Of a stretch of DNA of 64,000 nt, positions 26,676-36,338 are shown one piece after another. The stretch's first letter is position 1. The number at the start of each line of letters is the position of its first letter. Under the pieces are notes generated by a model that did no database searches, was not told the DNA's origin, and saw only the letters and a list, made by a program, of their open reading frames with translations. A program made the translations under genes and the position numbers. The stretch comes from an uncultured Peptoniphilaceae bacterium (lineage in GTDB: Bacteria; Bacillota; Clostridia; Tissierellales; Peptoniphilaceae), in NCBI GenBank assembly GCA_943912255.1, contig CALTTP010000002.1, forward strand, positions 180,433-244,432. Direction: 5' to 3'.

Positions 26676-27899
26676 TTATTCATTTACAATTTTTATAGTA
26701 ATTGTGGAAGGATTGACCATGGTTCTAGTCACTCCCTCTTTATTTAGATCTACAACAATTGGAACATTATGTTCTCCATTGTCTAAATCTTTCAAATCTA
26801 TCTTTAATCTGATATCATCAATTTTAATAAGCTCGATTACCTTTTCTTCCCCAAAAACTCTTATGGAGACCTCTGAAAGGTCAGCTGGTAAAACTAGAGC
26901 TTTACCCTCTTTTTTATTTAAAAATTCTATATTATCCGTCTTTAAGGTAAAGACCTTACTAGGTTGTCCCTCTCCAACATCAGCTGAGTAGGTTATATCT
27001 ATAGACTTATCTTCACCAGAAAGAGGAGAAATATTTTGAGGATAATGTATTTTTATCTTCTTGGTAGTATTGTTAATAAAATCTTCCAAGTCAATAGTCT
27101 CTGTTTCAATGCTTTCCGTCTTATCTAAAACTTCCTTAGGACCTATTATAGTAATCTTGCTCTTTGCCAATTTCAAATCAGCATCGTTAAAGTCAAATGG
27201 CTTGTTTTTAGCAGAAATCTTTATTGGGACTTGCTTTGTTGAAGAGATAAATACATTAACAGTTACATCTGTGCTGTCCACATCTAGATTTTCTATTTTT
27301 CCATCATTTACATCTAATATTTCTATCTTCTTAGATATTGTAGTATCCTTAGTCATAACGGAAATATCCACAGGAACTACCACTTTAGATATTTTATCTA
27401 TAAGTTCTTTTTGACCTGTAATTTTAACCTCTTCCGGTACTACTTCTATATCAGTTACAGTAATATTATCCGATGGAAGCTCGCCTAAACGCTTTACTTC
27501 AACTTTTTTTACTAAAGTCATTATCTCATCTAGTTTTAAGGACAATTTATTGTCAGACTTTTCTACAATGGACGTCCCCTGAGGAATAGCAAAGTTCAAG
27601 CTTACCTCTCCACTGTCATTTATTTCATTTAGATCTGCATAAACGTCTATATCTGTCCTTTTGATTCTAGAAATTACATTTCTCTTACCCTCTAACTTTA
27701 AATTGACCGTTGGTTCAAGAGGATCTACGATAGTTAAATTCTTTCGCTTTAAAGTTTCCTCATTTTTATAATTTACAGGAATAGCTTTAAACTCTTTTTT
27801 AATAGTTGGATTTGTTTCAGAGACAACATAGTACCAAAGAGCAATTGCAAAGATTAAAGAGATTAATTTAAATGGCCAATTATTCTTGATCCTTTCCAT
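26676..27899 (-). CDS. cdaR: CdaA regulatory protein CdaR (YbbR repeats)
   Basis: CdaR is a membrane-anchored extracytoplasmic regulator of the c-di-AMP cyclase CdaA. One N-terminal membrane segment (about residues 8-26, WPFKLISLIFAIALWYYVV) is followed by four YbbR-type repeats across the remaining 380 residues, each about 80-90 residues long. The ATG at 27899, seven bases after GGGGGAT, is preferred to ATGs slightly upstream. It overlaps the end of cdaA by 20 bases and ends ten bases before glmM. Confidence 0.92.
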   Translation of the reverse strand: MERIKNNWPFKLISLIFAIALWYYVVSETNPTIKKEFKAIPVNYKNEETLKRKNLTIVDPLEPTVNLKLEGKRNVISRIKRTDIDVYADLNEINDSGEVSLNFAIPQGTSIVEKSDNKLSLKLDEIMTLVKKVEVKRLGELPSDNITVTDIEVVPEEVKITGQKELIDKISKVVVPVDISVMTKDTTISKKIEILDVNDGKIENLDVDSTDVTVNVFISSTKQVPIKISAKNKPFDFNDADLKLAKSKITIIGPKEVLDKTESIETETIDLEDFINNTTKKIKIHYPQNISPLSGEDKSIDITYSADVGEGQPSKVFTLKTDNIEFLNKKEGKALVLPADLSEVSIRVFGEEKVIELIKIDDIRLKIDLKDLDNGEHNVPIVVDLNKEGVTRTMVNPSTITIKIVNE

Positions 27900-28710
27900 T
27901 ATTATCCCCCTTCTCATCATCCCAATCTACATTATAAAACCTAAATAGGATTTCCTTTAAAGTCTCTATGTCCACATATCTTTTAAGTTCTCCCTTATCA
28001 GCAACAGAAATAGTTCCAGTCTCCTCAGAAACTATAATAGACAAACTGTCGGATCTTTCTGACATTCCTAAAGCAGCTCGATGTCTAGTTCCTAACTCCT
28101 TGGAAACGGTTTGGCTATCTGACATGGGCAGAAAACAAGAAGCAGCTACAATTTTATCCTTACGTATAATCACAGCTCCATCGTGCAAAGGAGTATTTGG
28201 TATAAATATATTGATTAACAACTCACTGGAAATATCCGAGTTTATTCTAGTGCCCGTTTCAATAACTTCATTTAACCCGGTTTTGTTTTCGAAGACCAAT
28301 AGTGCTCCAATCTTCTGTCTAGATAAAGAACCCATAGCACTAGAAACCTCTTCCACTATTTCATTTGCAGTCTCATATTGAATATCTATAAATGACTTTC
28401 TAAAGAGATTGCTAGTCCCAATATACTCTAACATCCTTCTCAATTCCGGTTGAAAAACTACAATAAATAGAATAAAACCAGCTGTCATAGCCTTTTCCAA
28501 AATCCACGATACTGTATATAGATTTAACAACCTGCTAACTATAGAGAATGTAAAAATTGCAAGAACACCCTTCATCAGCTGTTCTGCTCTTGTCTGTTTA
28601 ATCAAAGTAAAAATTTTATAGATAGCTAGAGCTACAATTATTACATCTATAATATCCCTTACTCTAATATAAGATATAGCATCTATCAATCCGTTAAATT
28701 CTTCCCCCAT
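27880..28710 (-). CDS. cdaA: diadenylate cyclase CdaA
   Basis: CdaA makes c-di-AMP from two ATP at the membrane and so controls K+ and osmolyte balance. The N terminus has three membrane segments (about residues 18-35, 45-65, 70-90). The DAC domain carries DGA at 177-179 (LHDGAVII) and RHR at 209-211 (GTRHRAALG), both essential motifs. The length of 276 residues is normal. It is the first gene of cdaA-cdaR-glmM. Confidence 0.96.
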   Translation of the reverse strand: MGEEFNGLIDAISYIRVRDIIDVIIVALAIYKIFTLIKQTRAEQLMKGVLAIFTFSIVSRLLNLYTVSWILEKAMTAGFILFIVVFQPELRRMLEYIGTSNLFRKSFIDIQYETANEIVEEVSSAMGSLSRQKIGALLVFENKTGLNEVIETGTRINSDISSELLINIFIPNTPLHDGAVIIRKDKIVAASCFLPMSDSQTVSKELGTRHRAALGMSERSDSLSIIVSEETGTISVADKGELKRYVDIETLKEILFRFYNVDWDDEKGDNNGKDQE

Positions 28711-28730
28711 GTTGCCACCTTTGTCCTTGT

Positions 28731-29177
28731 TTAACTATTAAGCACCTTATCAACCATAGCATTTACAGTTTTTCCATCTGTCCTTGGTCCATATTTACCT
28801 AAAACGTGTTTTATAATTATACCTTTACTCTTAGGTTCTAGTTTAAGTCCTTCAGATTCTATAAAACTTCTAATTTCTTCTTCAATTTCTTCCGGTTTAG
28901 CCTGAGTAGGCAAGTAACTTTCAACAATAGCTATTCTATCTTCTGTTTCCGAGATAATATCTTTTCTATCATCTGGCGTTTGAGATAAAGTATCTTTAAG
29001 TTGTTTTAATTCTTTTTGTACAAATTTTATAGCTTCTTCATCAGTTAGTTCTTTTTTTGATTCCTTTTCTTCCAATGCTATGGAAGACATTAGCAATGTT
29101 ACTACATTAACCTTTAATTTATCTTTATCCTTTAAAGCTTTCATTTTATCTTTTCTTAATCTTTCTAAAAAACTCAT
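28731..29177 (-). CDS. GatB/YqeY domain protein
   Basis: The protein of 148 residues is a stand-alone YqeY domain, related to the tail of the tRNA amidotransferase subunit GatB. Typical features are the N-terminal LKDKDKLKVNVVTLLMSSI, the DEEAIKFVQKELKQLKDT region, and the C-terminal KGIIIKHVLGKYGPRTDGKTVNAMV block. The biochemical role is not established. AGGAGG precedes the ATG. It lies 20 bases before cdaA and probably starts that transcription unit. Confidence 0.9.
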   Translation of the reverse strand: MSFLERLRKDKMKALKDKDKLKVNVVTLLMSSIALEEKESKKELTDEEAIKFVQKELKQLKDTLSQTPDDRKDIISETEDRIAIVESYLPTQAKPEEIEEEIRSFIESEGLKLEPKSKGIIIKHVLGKYGPRTDGKTVNAMVDKVLNS

Positions 29178-29186
29178 AAATTCCTC

Positions 29187-29807
29187 CTAAAAAATCAATT
29201 TAATATAATAACCCGTACTAAACAAAAATATAACCCAATAACAACATATAGCACCTAAAAAAAGGCCTATGACCACATCGGTAAACCAATGTACTCCCAA
29301 TACAAGTCGTGAGATTCCAATTAAAATAGCTAAAAACCCCATGACAAATACAATTAGGGGATTCCCTCCTGTCATATCTGAAAGTACAAATCCCAATGTA
29401 AGATAGTAACTCATGCCTACAGTAGCATGACCGCTGGGGAAAGAATAACCTAAATCATAAAACTCTCGCGCTGTTTCTGGTCTATGAATTCTAAACAATA
29501 TCTTCAAACCTTGACTTGCAAATACCGCCGTAAAAATTGAAAGTATTATTGCAGAAGCAGTAACATACATTTGCTCAGCAGTTAAATAAAACAGTATTGG
29601 TAGAGTTATTACCCAGATAGTATCAACATTTGCTAAATTTGTCACCGTCTCCATTCCCTTTTTAAAGCTGTTAGAGGTTTTGTTGAATAGAAAATCCCTA
29701 ATCATTACATCTGTTTTAAACCCATTACTTCTCCTTCTTATGATGCCAATTGTCATAATCGTCAATAAAAGTAAAATTGTAATGGTCTCAGGCAAATTTT
29801 TTCTCAT
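29187..29807 (-). CDS. PAP2-family membrane phosphatase (first of two)
   Basis: This 206-residue integral membrane protein of the PAP2 acid phosphatase superfamily has about six membrane segments. The three active-site motifs are K-x6-RP (KILFRIHRP), the PSGH motif (SFPSGHATVGMSYY) and S-R-x5-H-x3-D (SRLVLGVHWFTD). Members dephosphorylate lipids such as undecaprenyl pyrophosphate or phosphatidic acid. It overlaps a second PAP2 gene by 20 bases. The substrate is not shown. Confidence 0.9.
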   Translation of the reverse strand: MRKNLPETITILLLLTIMTIGIIRRRSNGFKTDVMIRDFLFNKTSNSFKKGMETVTNLANVDTIWVITLPILFYLTAEQMYVTASAIILSIFTAVFASQGLKILFRIHRPETAREFYDLGYSFPSGHATVGMSYYLTLGFVLSDMTGGNPLIVFVMGFLAILIGISRLVLGVHWFTDVVIGLFLGAICCYWVIFLFSTGYYIKLIF

Positions 29808-30402
29808 TCTTACTTCCTTTTTTCAAATATAAATACCCATTTGTAAGGGCTACACAATAACCTATCAACAATCCAGTTAACACATCCGATGGCCAATGAA
29901 CACCTAAAGCCAGTCTACTTAAAGCTATTAAAATAGGAAAAACTATTAAAAAGATTCTAAAAATCTTATTCTTGTTAGCTGTATTTCTTAAAACTGTCCA
30001 GTAAGTAGCAGATGAAACTAAAGCATGAGCACTTGGAAAACTATATCCACCTTGCTCTATTACAAAATACTCTATAGGTCTAGGACGCTGAAACATATTT
30101 TTAAGAATTATTACTAAAAGAGCAGAGGATAAGATTGAAGCTAGAATATAACCAAAACTCCTTTTGGAATTATGAATTATCATCCATATACCAACAGGTA
30201 AAAATATATAGAAGTATGTGTTTGTATTACCAAATAATGTGATAAATCTATAAAAATTAATTGGTCGATTATGCCTCTTTATAAAGGCTAAAATACTAGC
30301 ATCCCAAGTTTCAATTGGAAAAAAATCATACTTTAAACTTATCCCCAATATTAAAACCCATACAATTGTAAAGTATAGAATATATTTATCTCTTTTTGCC
30401 AT
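29788..30402 (-). CDS. PAP2-family membrane phosphatase (second of two)
   Basis: This 204-residue paralogue of the neighbouring PAP2 protein has motifs KNMFQRPRP, SFPSAHALVSSATY (Ala in place of the usual Gly before the catalytic His, common in this family) and SRLALGVHWPSD. The two genes are tandem and translationally coupled, which suggests a duplication with divided substrate range, for example undecaprenyl pyrophosphate and phosphatidylglycerol phosphate. The start shares its last base with the stop of the molybdopterin-binding gene. Confidence 0.9.
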   Translation of the reverse strand: MAKRDKYILYFTIVWVLILGISLKYDFFPIETWDASILAFIKRHNRPINFYRFITLFGNTNTYFYIFLPVGIWMIIHNSKRSFGYILASILSSALLVIILKNMFQRPRPIEYFVIEQGGYSFPSAHALVSSATYWTVLRNTANKNKIFRIFLIVFPILIALSRLALGVHWPSDVLTGLLIGYCVALTNGYLYLKKGSKNEKKFA

Positions 30403-31423
30403 TAAATTCCCTTACCAAACTGACAGTTTGGATAATAGCATATATCACAATTTAAACAATATCCACCGTATCCTAAACTGGCAATAATTTCCTTTGTTAC
30501 TGGAGTATCAGTTAAAATATATGGTAAAATAACGTCAAAAACCGTAGTTTTCATATACATAACACAACCTGGAAGGCCTAAAATTGGAATATTGTCCAAA
30601 TAGGATATTAAAAACATAGATCCAGGTAACATTGGACTTCCATAGGAGACAACCTCTACACCAGACTCTTTAATAGCTCCAGGAGTCATATCGTCAGGAT
30701 CCACAGACATGCCACCAGTGCAGAGTATAAAATCACAACCATTATCTATACCTTCATTAATAGCCAATTTTATCTGTTGCAAATCGTCATCACAGACTTT
30801 GTGAAATAGAACAGAACTGTTATATTGCTCAACCTTTGATTTAACCACTGGTGTAAATTCATCTTTAATTCTATTGTGAAAAACTTCTGAACCTGTTGTA
30901 ATTATACCAACCTTTTTATTTATAAAGGGTTTAAGATTTAATATTGGTTCTTTCTTCCATATTTCTTTAGTCTTTTCAAGATTTTTTCTATCTATCAAAA
31001 GAGGTATAACTCTAACCCCAGCTAGTGTATCTCCTTTTTTACTGGCAAATTTCCCATCCTTGTGGAAATTGCAACATCTTCAATCATATTAAGCTTAAAA
31101 AGTCTGTCCTTATCAACTTGGAAGAATCCATCAATATCAGCTATAACTCCGATTTTACCTTCTGAGACATCAGATAAATGCATATTTTCCCCAAGACAAA
31201 TATTGCCTAGAACTTCAGCTGCTTCTACCTCATGAACCATATTTTCATCTTTTTCAATTACATATATATGTTCTTTTCCCATATCTAATAGTACAGGAAT
31301 ATCTTCCTTACTTATTACATGACCCTTTTTAAAAGCAGGTCCTTTAAATTCATCTTTAACTATTTTAGTCATATCATGGGGAATCACATGACCAATAGCA
31401 TCTTCTACTTTAATCTTCTTCAT
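30402..31423 (-). pseudogene. molybdopterin-binding (MoeA/MogA-like) protein, frameshifted
   Basis: The first piece (31022-31423, MKKIKVEDAIGHVIPHDMTKIV) and the second piece (30402-30998) together encode one 340-residue molybdopterin-binding protein of the kind common in Clostridia. The second piece has the MoCF fold marks VGIITTGSEV, LCTGGMSVDPDDMTPGAI and ILGLPGCVMY. The frame breaks at a run of six T on the plus strand (31035-31040). One more base gives PVKKGDTLAGVRVIPL and a continuous reading. The C terminus is a cysteine cluster CLNCDICYYPNCQFGKGI, likely to bind a metal. Family members are often linked to molybdenum cofactor or selenium-dependent molybdenum enzymes. Confidence 0.75.
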
Positions 31424-31639
31424 ATAATACCTCGTTCTTTTCTAAGTATATTTTAACATAAACTTTCAGTAATGATTAATTCTTTAACTTTCTGGAAGAA
31501 TAATTCCTCTTAACTTAGAAATATCATTTTATGTACTTTTATATCTCATATTTTTTCCAATTATAATTATAAAATTAACCAAAAAAATTCTAGGCCATTT
31601 AGTAATCAAAATCCAAACTGAATACTTAGCCACAAATTA

Positions 31640-31669
31640 ACAAAAGGAAGCCTATTTCTAGACTCCCTT
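31640..31669 (-). terminator. terminator after the glycine cleavage operon
   Basis: The minus strand shows GGGAGTCTA-GAAA-TAGGCTTCC followed by TTTTG, 24 bases after the lpdA stop. The rest of the 270-base gap up to the molybdopterin-binding gene is AT-rich, and I see no gene in it. Confidence 0.8.
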
Positions 31670-31692
31670 CATTAAATTTAGTATTAAAATAT

Positions 31693-33090
31693 CTACTTTT
31701 TAGTATTTGCAGTATGAATAGATGCTCCTAGCATTGCATGAGAAGCTTCCATAAATGTTTCTGCTAATGTTGGGTGTGCAAAAATTGTTCTATTTAAGTC
31801 TTCAACAGATAGATCATTAGCCATTGCTATTGCACCAAAGTGAACTAAATCATTAGCATGAGGTCCAAATATATGAACTCCCAAAATCTTCTTATGGTCT
31901 TTTGTAGCTAATATTTTAACAAAACCATCTGTTTCACCCATAGAAACTGCTTTACCATTTCCTGAGAACAAGAACTTAGATTTATCATATTCTATGCCTT
32001 CTTCTTTCAATTGCTCTTCAGTTTTACCTACTTGAGCTATTTCAGGTAAGGTAAATGTAGCAGCTGGAACCACTTCTTCATTTATATGTGGTTTGTTGCC
32101 CATCAATGTTTCTACAAGGTTTAAACCTTGATTTGAAGCAACGTGAGCCAATTGGTTATTACCAGCAACACAGTCTCCAATAGCATATATGTTTTCAACA
32201 GAAGTTTTACATCCTTCAGTTGTAACTATTCCACCTCTATCTGTCTTTACACCAATCTCTTCAAGGTTAAGACCTTCAGTAAATGGAATTCTACCTATAG
32301 CCATAAGTACTAATTCACCTTCAACTTCAAGTTCTTTACCTTTTTTATTTGCTGCAAAAACCTTTAGGCCATTTTCAGTTTTTTCAATTTTTTCTGCTCT
32401 ATAACCCTTGTGAATTTTCATTCCCTTTTGTTTAAATAGGGACTGAATTCTCTTAGTTATTTCTCCATCACTTGCTGCTAGAACTTCAGAACCAAGTACA
32501 GTAACTTCAGATCCAAAGGAGTTGTAAATAGAAGCAAATTCCATTCCTATAACTCCTGTTCCGATAACAACAATACTTTTTGGTAAGTAATCTAAGTCAA
32601 GTAATTCTGTAGAAGTCAATACTCCTTCTAATTTAGCTCCTTCAAAACCTGGAACTAAAGCTATAGAACCAGAAGCAACTATAAAGCTATCTCCTGTAAC
32701 TTCTACTTCTCCATCTTCCTTTTTAACAATAACTGTCTTTTCATCTTTAAAAGACGCAGTACCTTGGATATATTCCAAATTTGGATATGAATCTACAAGG
32801 AAGTTTACCCCTTGATTCATTCTATCTGCAACATAGTCTTTTCTTTCTCTAACAGCCTTCATATCAATACTTGGATTTTCCAACTTGATACCAAAAGTTG
32901 ATGATTCTTTTACTTGATCATAAAATTCAGCTATTTTCCAAAGTGTTTTTGTTGGTATACAACCAATATTTAAGCAGGTACCACCTGCTCTTCCCTTCTC
33001 TATTAAAACAACGTCAGCACCTAGCTGAGCAGCCCTAATGGCTGCTTCATATCCGCCAGGTCCTGCGCCTATAACTACTATCTTAGGCAT
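31693..33090 (-). CDS. lpdA: dihydrolipoyl dehydrogenase (L protein of glycine cleavage)
   Basis: This flavoprotein reoxidises the dihydrolipoyl arm of GcvH and reduces NAD+. The 465 residues show the FAD dinucleotide fold IGAGPGGYEAA, the redox-active cysteines in GGTCLNIGCIPTK (C39 and C44), the NAD fold VIGTGVIGMEFA, and the C-terminal active-site FAHPTLAE. As the last gene of gcvT-gcvH-gcvPA-gcvPB-lpdA it belongs to the glycine system, not to a 2-oxoacid dehydrogenase. It overlaps gcvPB by eight bases. Confidence 0.95.
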   Translation of the reverse strand: MPKIVVIGAGPGGYEAAIRAAQLGADVVLIEKGRAGGTCLNIGCIPTKTLWKIAEFYDQVKESSTFGIKLENPSIDMKAVRERKDYVADRMNQGVNFLVDSYPNLEYIQGTASFKDEKTVIVKKEDGEVEVTGDSFIVASGSIALVPGFEGAKLEGVLTSTELLDLDYLPKSIVVIGTGVIGMEFASIYNSFGSEVTVLGSEVLAASDGEITKRIQSLFKQKGMKIHKGYRAEKIEKTENGLKVFAANKKGKELEVEGELVLMAIGRIPFTEGLNLEEIGVKTDRGGIVTTEGCKTSVENIYAIGDCVAGNNQLAHVASNQGLNLVETLMGNKPHINEEVVPAATFTLPEIAQVGKTEEQLKEEGIEYDKSKFLFSGNGKAVSMGETDGFVKILATKDHKKILGVHIFGPHANDLVHFGAIAMANDLSVEDLNRTIFAHPTLAETFMEASHAMLGASIHTANTKK

Positions 33091-34555
33091 TCAAATCCCC
33101 TTCATATTTTAAGATTAAATCTTTTGCCGCCTTAGTCTCATCAGGTCTTCTCACTGGTGTATTGTGAGGAGCATCCTTAAGAATTTGCGGATCTTCTTTT
33201 GCTTCTTCAGCTATTTCTAATAATGCTTCTGTAAATGCATCTAAAGTTTGCTTTGATTCTGTTTCTGTAGGTTCAACCATTATTGCTTCAGGAACAATCA
33301 ATGGGAAATAAACTGTAGGTGCGTGGAATCCTTTATCAAGAATTCTCTTAGCAACATCTAAAGTTGTAATAGTATGAGAATCATCTTTAATACCAGCTAA
33401 TACGAATTCATGTTTGTAAATTCTGTCTAGTGGTAAGTTGTAAGCTCCCTTTAATTTTTGAGCTAGGTAGTTAGCATTTAAAACTGCCATAGAACTAGCA
33501 TGTTTAAGTCCGTCAGAACCTAGAGTTAACATATAGGTATATGTTCTAACTAACATTCCAAAGTGACCATAGAAGCCCTTCATTTGTCCATAAGAATTTT
33601 TCAAATCATAATTTAGATAGAATGAACCATCATCCTTCTTAGAAACAACTGGAGTTGGTAAAAATTCCTTTAAGAAATCTTTGACCCCTACAGGTCCTGC
33701 TCCAGGTCCCCCTCCACCATGTGGTGTAGAGAATGTCTTATGAACGTTGTAATGGAATATATCAAATCCCATTCTTCCTGGTTGACTATAACCCATAACG
33801 GCATTCATATTAGCGCCATCATAGTATACAAGTCCACCAGCTTCATGGATTATATCTGTAATTGCTTTGATGTTTTCGTCATAAATACCTAATGTATTAG
33901 GATTTGTAAGCATCAATCCAGCTGTATCATCACCAACAATAGATTTTAATAAATCTATGTCAACCATTCCATTTGGTTTAGATTTTATTTCTATGGTTTG
34001 ATATCCAGCCATAGCTGCAGTTGCTGGGTTTGTACCATGGGCAGAATCTGGTACGATTATCTTATTTCTATTATAATCGCCTCTGCTTTCATGATATGCC
34101 TTAATAAGCATAACACCTGTGATTTCACCATGAGCTCCAGCAGCAGGTTGCAATGTCATATAGTCCATACCAGCTACTTCAATTAGTGATTGTGCAACAT
34201 TATACATAAGTTCTAGAGCACCTTGAACAGTGTCTATTGGTTGGTAAGGATGTATATTTGCAAAACCATCTATAGCAGCAACATCTTCATTTATCTTAGG
34301 ATTGTACTTCATTGTACAAGAACCTAATGGATAGAATCCCGTGTCGATGCCGTAGTTTTTCATGGATAATTGAGTGTAATGTCTTATAGCATCAACTTCA
34401 CTGATTTCAGGGAAGTCCAATTCCTTATCAGCTAGGTATTCTTCTGGAATATATGAAGATAGATTTTCAGTATCAAATTCAGAATCAGGAAGCATATAAC
34501 CGGTTTTACCTTCTGAAGATAAGTCAAATATCAATTTGTCATAATCAACAACCAT
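33083..34555 (-). CDS. gcvPB: glycine dehydrogenase (decarboxylating) subunit 2
   Basis: Subunit 2 of the split P protein decarboxylates glycine with pyridoxal phosphate. The Lys that binds the cofactor is in FHYNVHKTFSTPHGGGGPG. The PLP-binding STxxAD-type residues and GSCTMKYNPKINE are conserved. The length of 490 residues is normal for GcvPB. It starts directly at the end of gcvPA. The split P protein is usual in Firmicutes. Confidence 0.96.
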   Translation of the reverse strand: MVVDYDKLIFDLSSEGKTGYMLPDSEFDTENLSSYIPEEYLADKELDFPEISEVDAIRHYTQLSMKNYGIDTGFYPLGSCTMKYNPKINEDVAAIDGFANIHPYQPIDTVQGALELMYNVAQSLIEVAGMDYMTLQPAAGAHGEITGVMLIKAYHESRGDYNRNKIIVPDSAHGTNPATAAMAGYQTIEIKSKPNGMVDIDLLKSIVGDDTAGLMLTNPNTLGIYDENIKAITDIIHEAGGLVYYDGANMNAVMGYSQPGRMGFDIFHYNVHKTFSTPHGGGGPGAGPVGVKDFLKEFLPTPVVSKKDDGSFYLNYDLKNSYGQMKGFYGHFGMLVRTYTYMLTLGSDGLKHASSMAVLNANYLAQKLKGAYNLPLDRIYKHEFVLAGIKDDSHTITTLDVAKRILDKGFHAPTVYFPLIVPEAIMVEPTETESKQTLDAFTEALLEIAEEAKEDPQILKDAPHNTPVRRPDETKAAKDLILKYEGDLNA

Positions 34556-35907
34556 TATAATACCTCCTTCATAACTTCAACGAATTTGTCCATTTCTTCC
34601 TTAGTTCTCTTTTCTGTAACTGCAATTATTAGACCATTGCCAAGTTCAGAATTGATATTAGAAAGTTTGATTCCACCAAGAATTCCATTTTCTTCTAGTT
34701 TTGCCAATACTTTATCTTCATCAGCATCAAATCCAATAGTAAATTCTTGGAAGAATGGTTTATCTGTAAAAGTCTTTACCTTATCTAATTTTTTAAGCTC
34801 TTCAAAAAGATAATGAGATTTAGCTATACATTGAGAAGAAACTTCTTTCATTCCCTTTTTACCAAGAAGGGACATATATACTGTTGCAGCAAGAACATTT
34901 AGTCCTTGGTTTGAACAGATATTTGAAGTAGCTCTTTCTCTCTTGATATGCTGTTCTCTGGCGGATAGAGTCAATACCCAGGATCTCTTTCCGTCAAGAT
35001 CTTCAGTTTGACCAACTATTCTACCTGGAATCTTTCTTATAAAGTCCTTTGTGAAAGCTAAAAGTCCTAGGTATGGTCCACCAAAGCTTAGAGGAATACC
35101 AAGTCCTTGTCCTTCTCCAACAACTACGTCAACACCCATTTCCCCAGGTTTTTTAATAGTAGTTAAAGAATGCGCTGTTGTAGATTGAACAATGTATCTC
35201 TTCTTTTCTTGATGTGCCAATTCAACAAAAGCAGGCATATCTTCAATATATCCATAGAAGTTAGGACTTTGAATAATTAAAGATCCTACAGATTTGTCAA
35301 CTAGCTCTTTAGCTTTTTCTAAATCGGTTACCATGTCTTTACTAGGAACAATTACAACTTCGTAGTTTCTAGCATGTGCATAGGTTTTTAAAACTTTAAT
35401 CGCTTGTGGATCAACAGTTTCAGAAATTGCAATCTTGTTCTTTTTAGACATATTAGCTGTCATAATTGCAGCTTCCGCTACACCAGTTTGTGAGTCATAT
35501 AGAGACGCATTAGAATATTCCATACCAGTTAGTCTAGCCATCAATGTTTGGAATTCAAATATATATTGAAGAGTTCCTTGACTGATTTCTGGTTGATATG
35601 GAGTATATGCAGTATAAAACTCAGATCTACCGGTAATATGGCGTATTACCCTTGGAATATAGTGATCATAAGCTCCTCCTCCAAGGAAGCAAGCCATATC
35701 GTTTACAGTCTTATTTTTTGAAGCAAGCTTGCAAAGATAAGTGTAAACTTCTCCCTCAGATTTAGCCTTTGGTAATTGTAACTCACCCTCTAGTCTCATG
35801 TCACTAGGGATATCAGAGAAAAGATCCTCTAGTGATTCAGCCCCAATGACATCCAACATTTCCCTAACATCTTGTTCAGTGTTAGGAATATATGGATATT
35901 TGGACAT
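34555..35907 (-). CDS. gcvPA: glycine dehydrogenase (decarboxylating) subunit 1
   Basis: Subunit 1 of the split P protein is structural and pairs with GcvPB in an alpha2-beta2 enzyme. Its 450 residues include the Gly-rich CFLGGGAYDHYIPRVIRHI, TAYTPYQPEISQGTLQYIFEFQT and SLYDSQTGVAEA, which are typical. It follows gcvH after three bases and is read into gcvPB. Confidence 0.96.
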   Translation of the reverse strand: MSKYPYIPNTEQDVREMLDVIGAESLEDLFSDIPSDMRLEGELQLPKAKSEGEVYTYLCKLASKNKTVNDMACFLGGGAYDHYIPRVIRHITGRSEFYTAYTPYQPEISQGTLQYIFEFQTLMARLTGMEYSNASLYDSQTGVAEAAIMTANMSKKNKIAISETVDPQAIKVLKTYAHARNYEVVIVPSKDMVTDLEKAKELVDKSVGSLIIQSPNFYGYIEDMPAFVELAHQEKKRYIVQSTTAHSLTTIKKPGEMGVDVVVGEGQGLGIPLSFGGPYLGLLAFTKDFIRKIPGRIVGQTEDLDGKRSWVLTLSAREQHIKRERATSNICSNQGLNVLAATVYMSLLGKKGMKEVSSQCIAKSHYLFEELKKLDKVKTFTDKPFFQEFTIGFDADEDKVLAKLEENGILGGIKLSNINSELGNGLIIAVTEKRTKEEMDKFVEVMKEVL

Positions 35908-35910
35908 ATA

Positions 35911-36291
35911 TTATGCCTCCTTAACGAATTCTTCGTATTCTGCGTCACTCATAAGATTATCTAATTCAGATTTGTCAGACATTTCAATTTTGCAGATCCA
36001 AGCTTCATATGGTGCCTTATTTAATAATGCTGGATCATCATCTAATTCTTCATTAACTTCAACAACTTTTCCACTTACTGGAGACATAACTTCAGCAGCA
36101 GCCTTAACTGATTCTACAGAAGCTATTTCTTCTTCAACTTCAACTTCGTCGTCTTCGTCTGGTAGGTCAACATATACAATATCACCTAAGTTGTTTTGTG
36201 CATAATCACAAACACCTATTTCAGCAATATCTCCATCAACCTTTACCCATTCATGATCCTTAGTGTATAAATATCCTTTTTCTACGTTCAT
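35911..36291 (-). CDS. gcvH: glycine cleavage system H protein
   Basis: GcvH carries the lipoyl arm between P, T and L proteins. The 126 residues have the lipoyl lysine K63 in the motif ASVESVKAAAEVMSP, with HEWVKVDGDIAEIGV at the N terminus. The gene lies 47 bases after gcvT. No separate lipoate ligase gene is in the window. Confidence 0.97.
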   Translation of the reverse strand: MNVEKGYLYTKDHEWVKVDGDIAEIGVCDYAQNNLGDIVYVDLPDEDDEVEVEEEIASVESVKAAAEVMSPVSGKVVEVNEELDDDPALLNKAPYEAWICKIEMSDKSELDNLMSDAEYEEFVKEA

Positions 36292-36338
36292 TATTAAATC
36301 CTCCTAATTTATTTTAATATTTTTTTAAACTTAATTAA

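Noticed and set aside
30402..31423. Two separate genes for the molybdopterin-binding pieces
   Set aside because: The pieces match successive parts of one family and join perfectly after adding one base in the six-base run.
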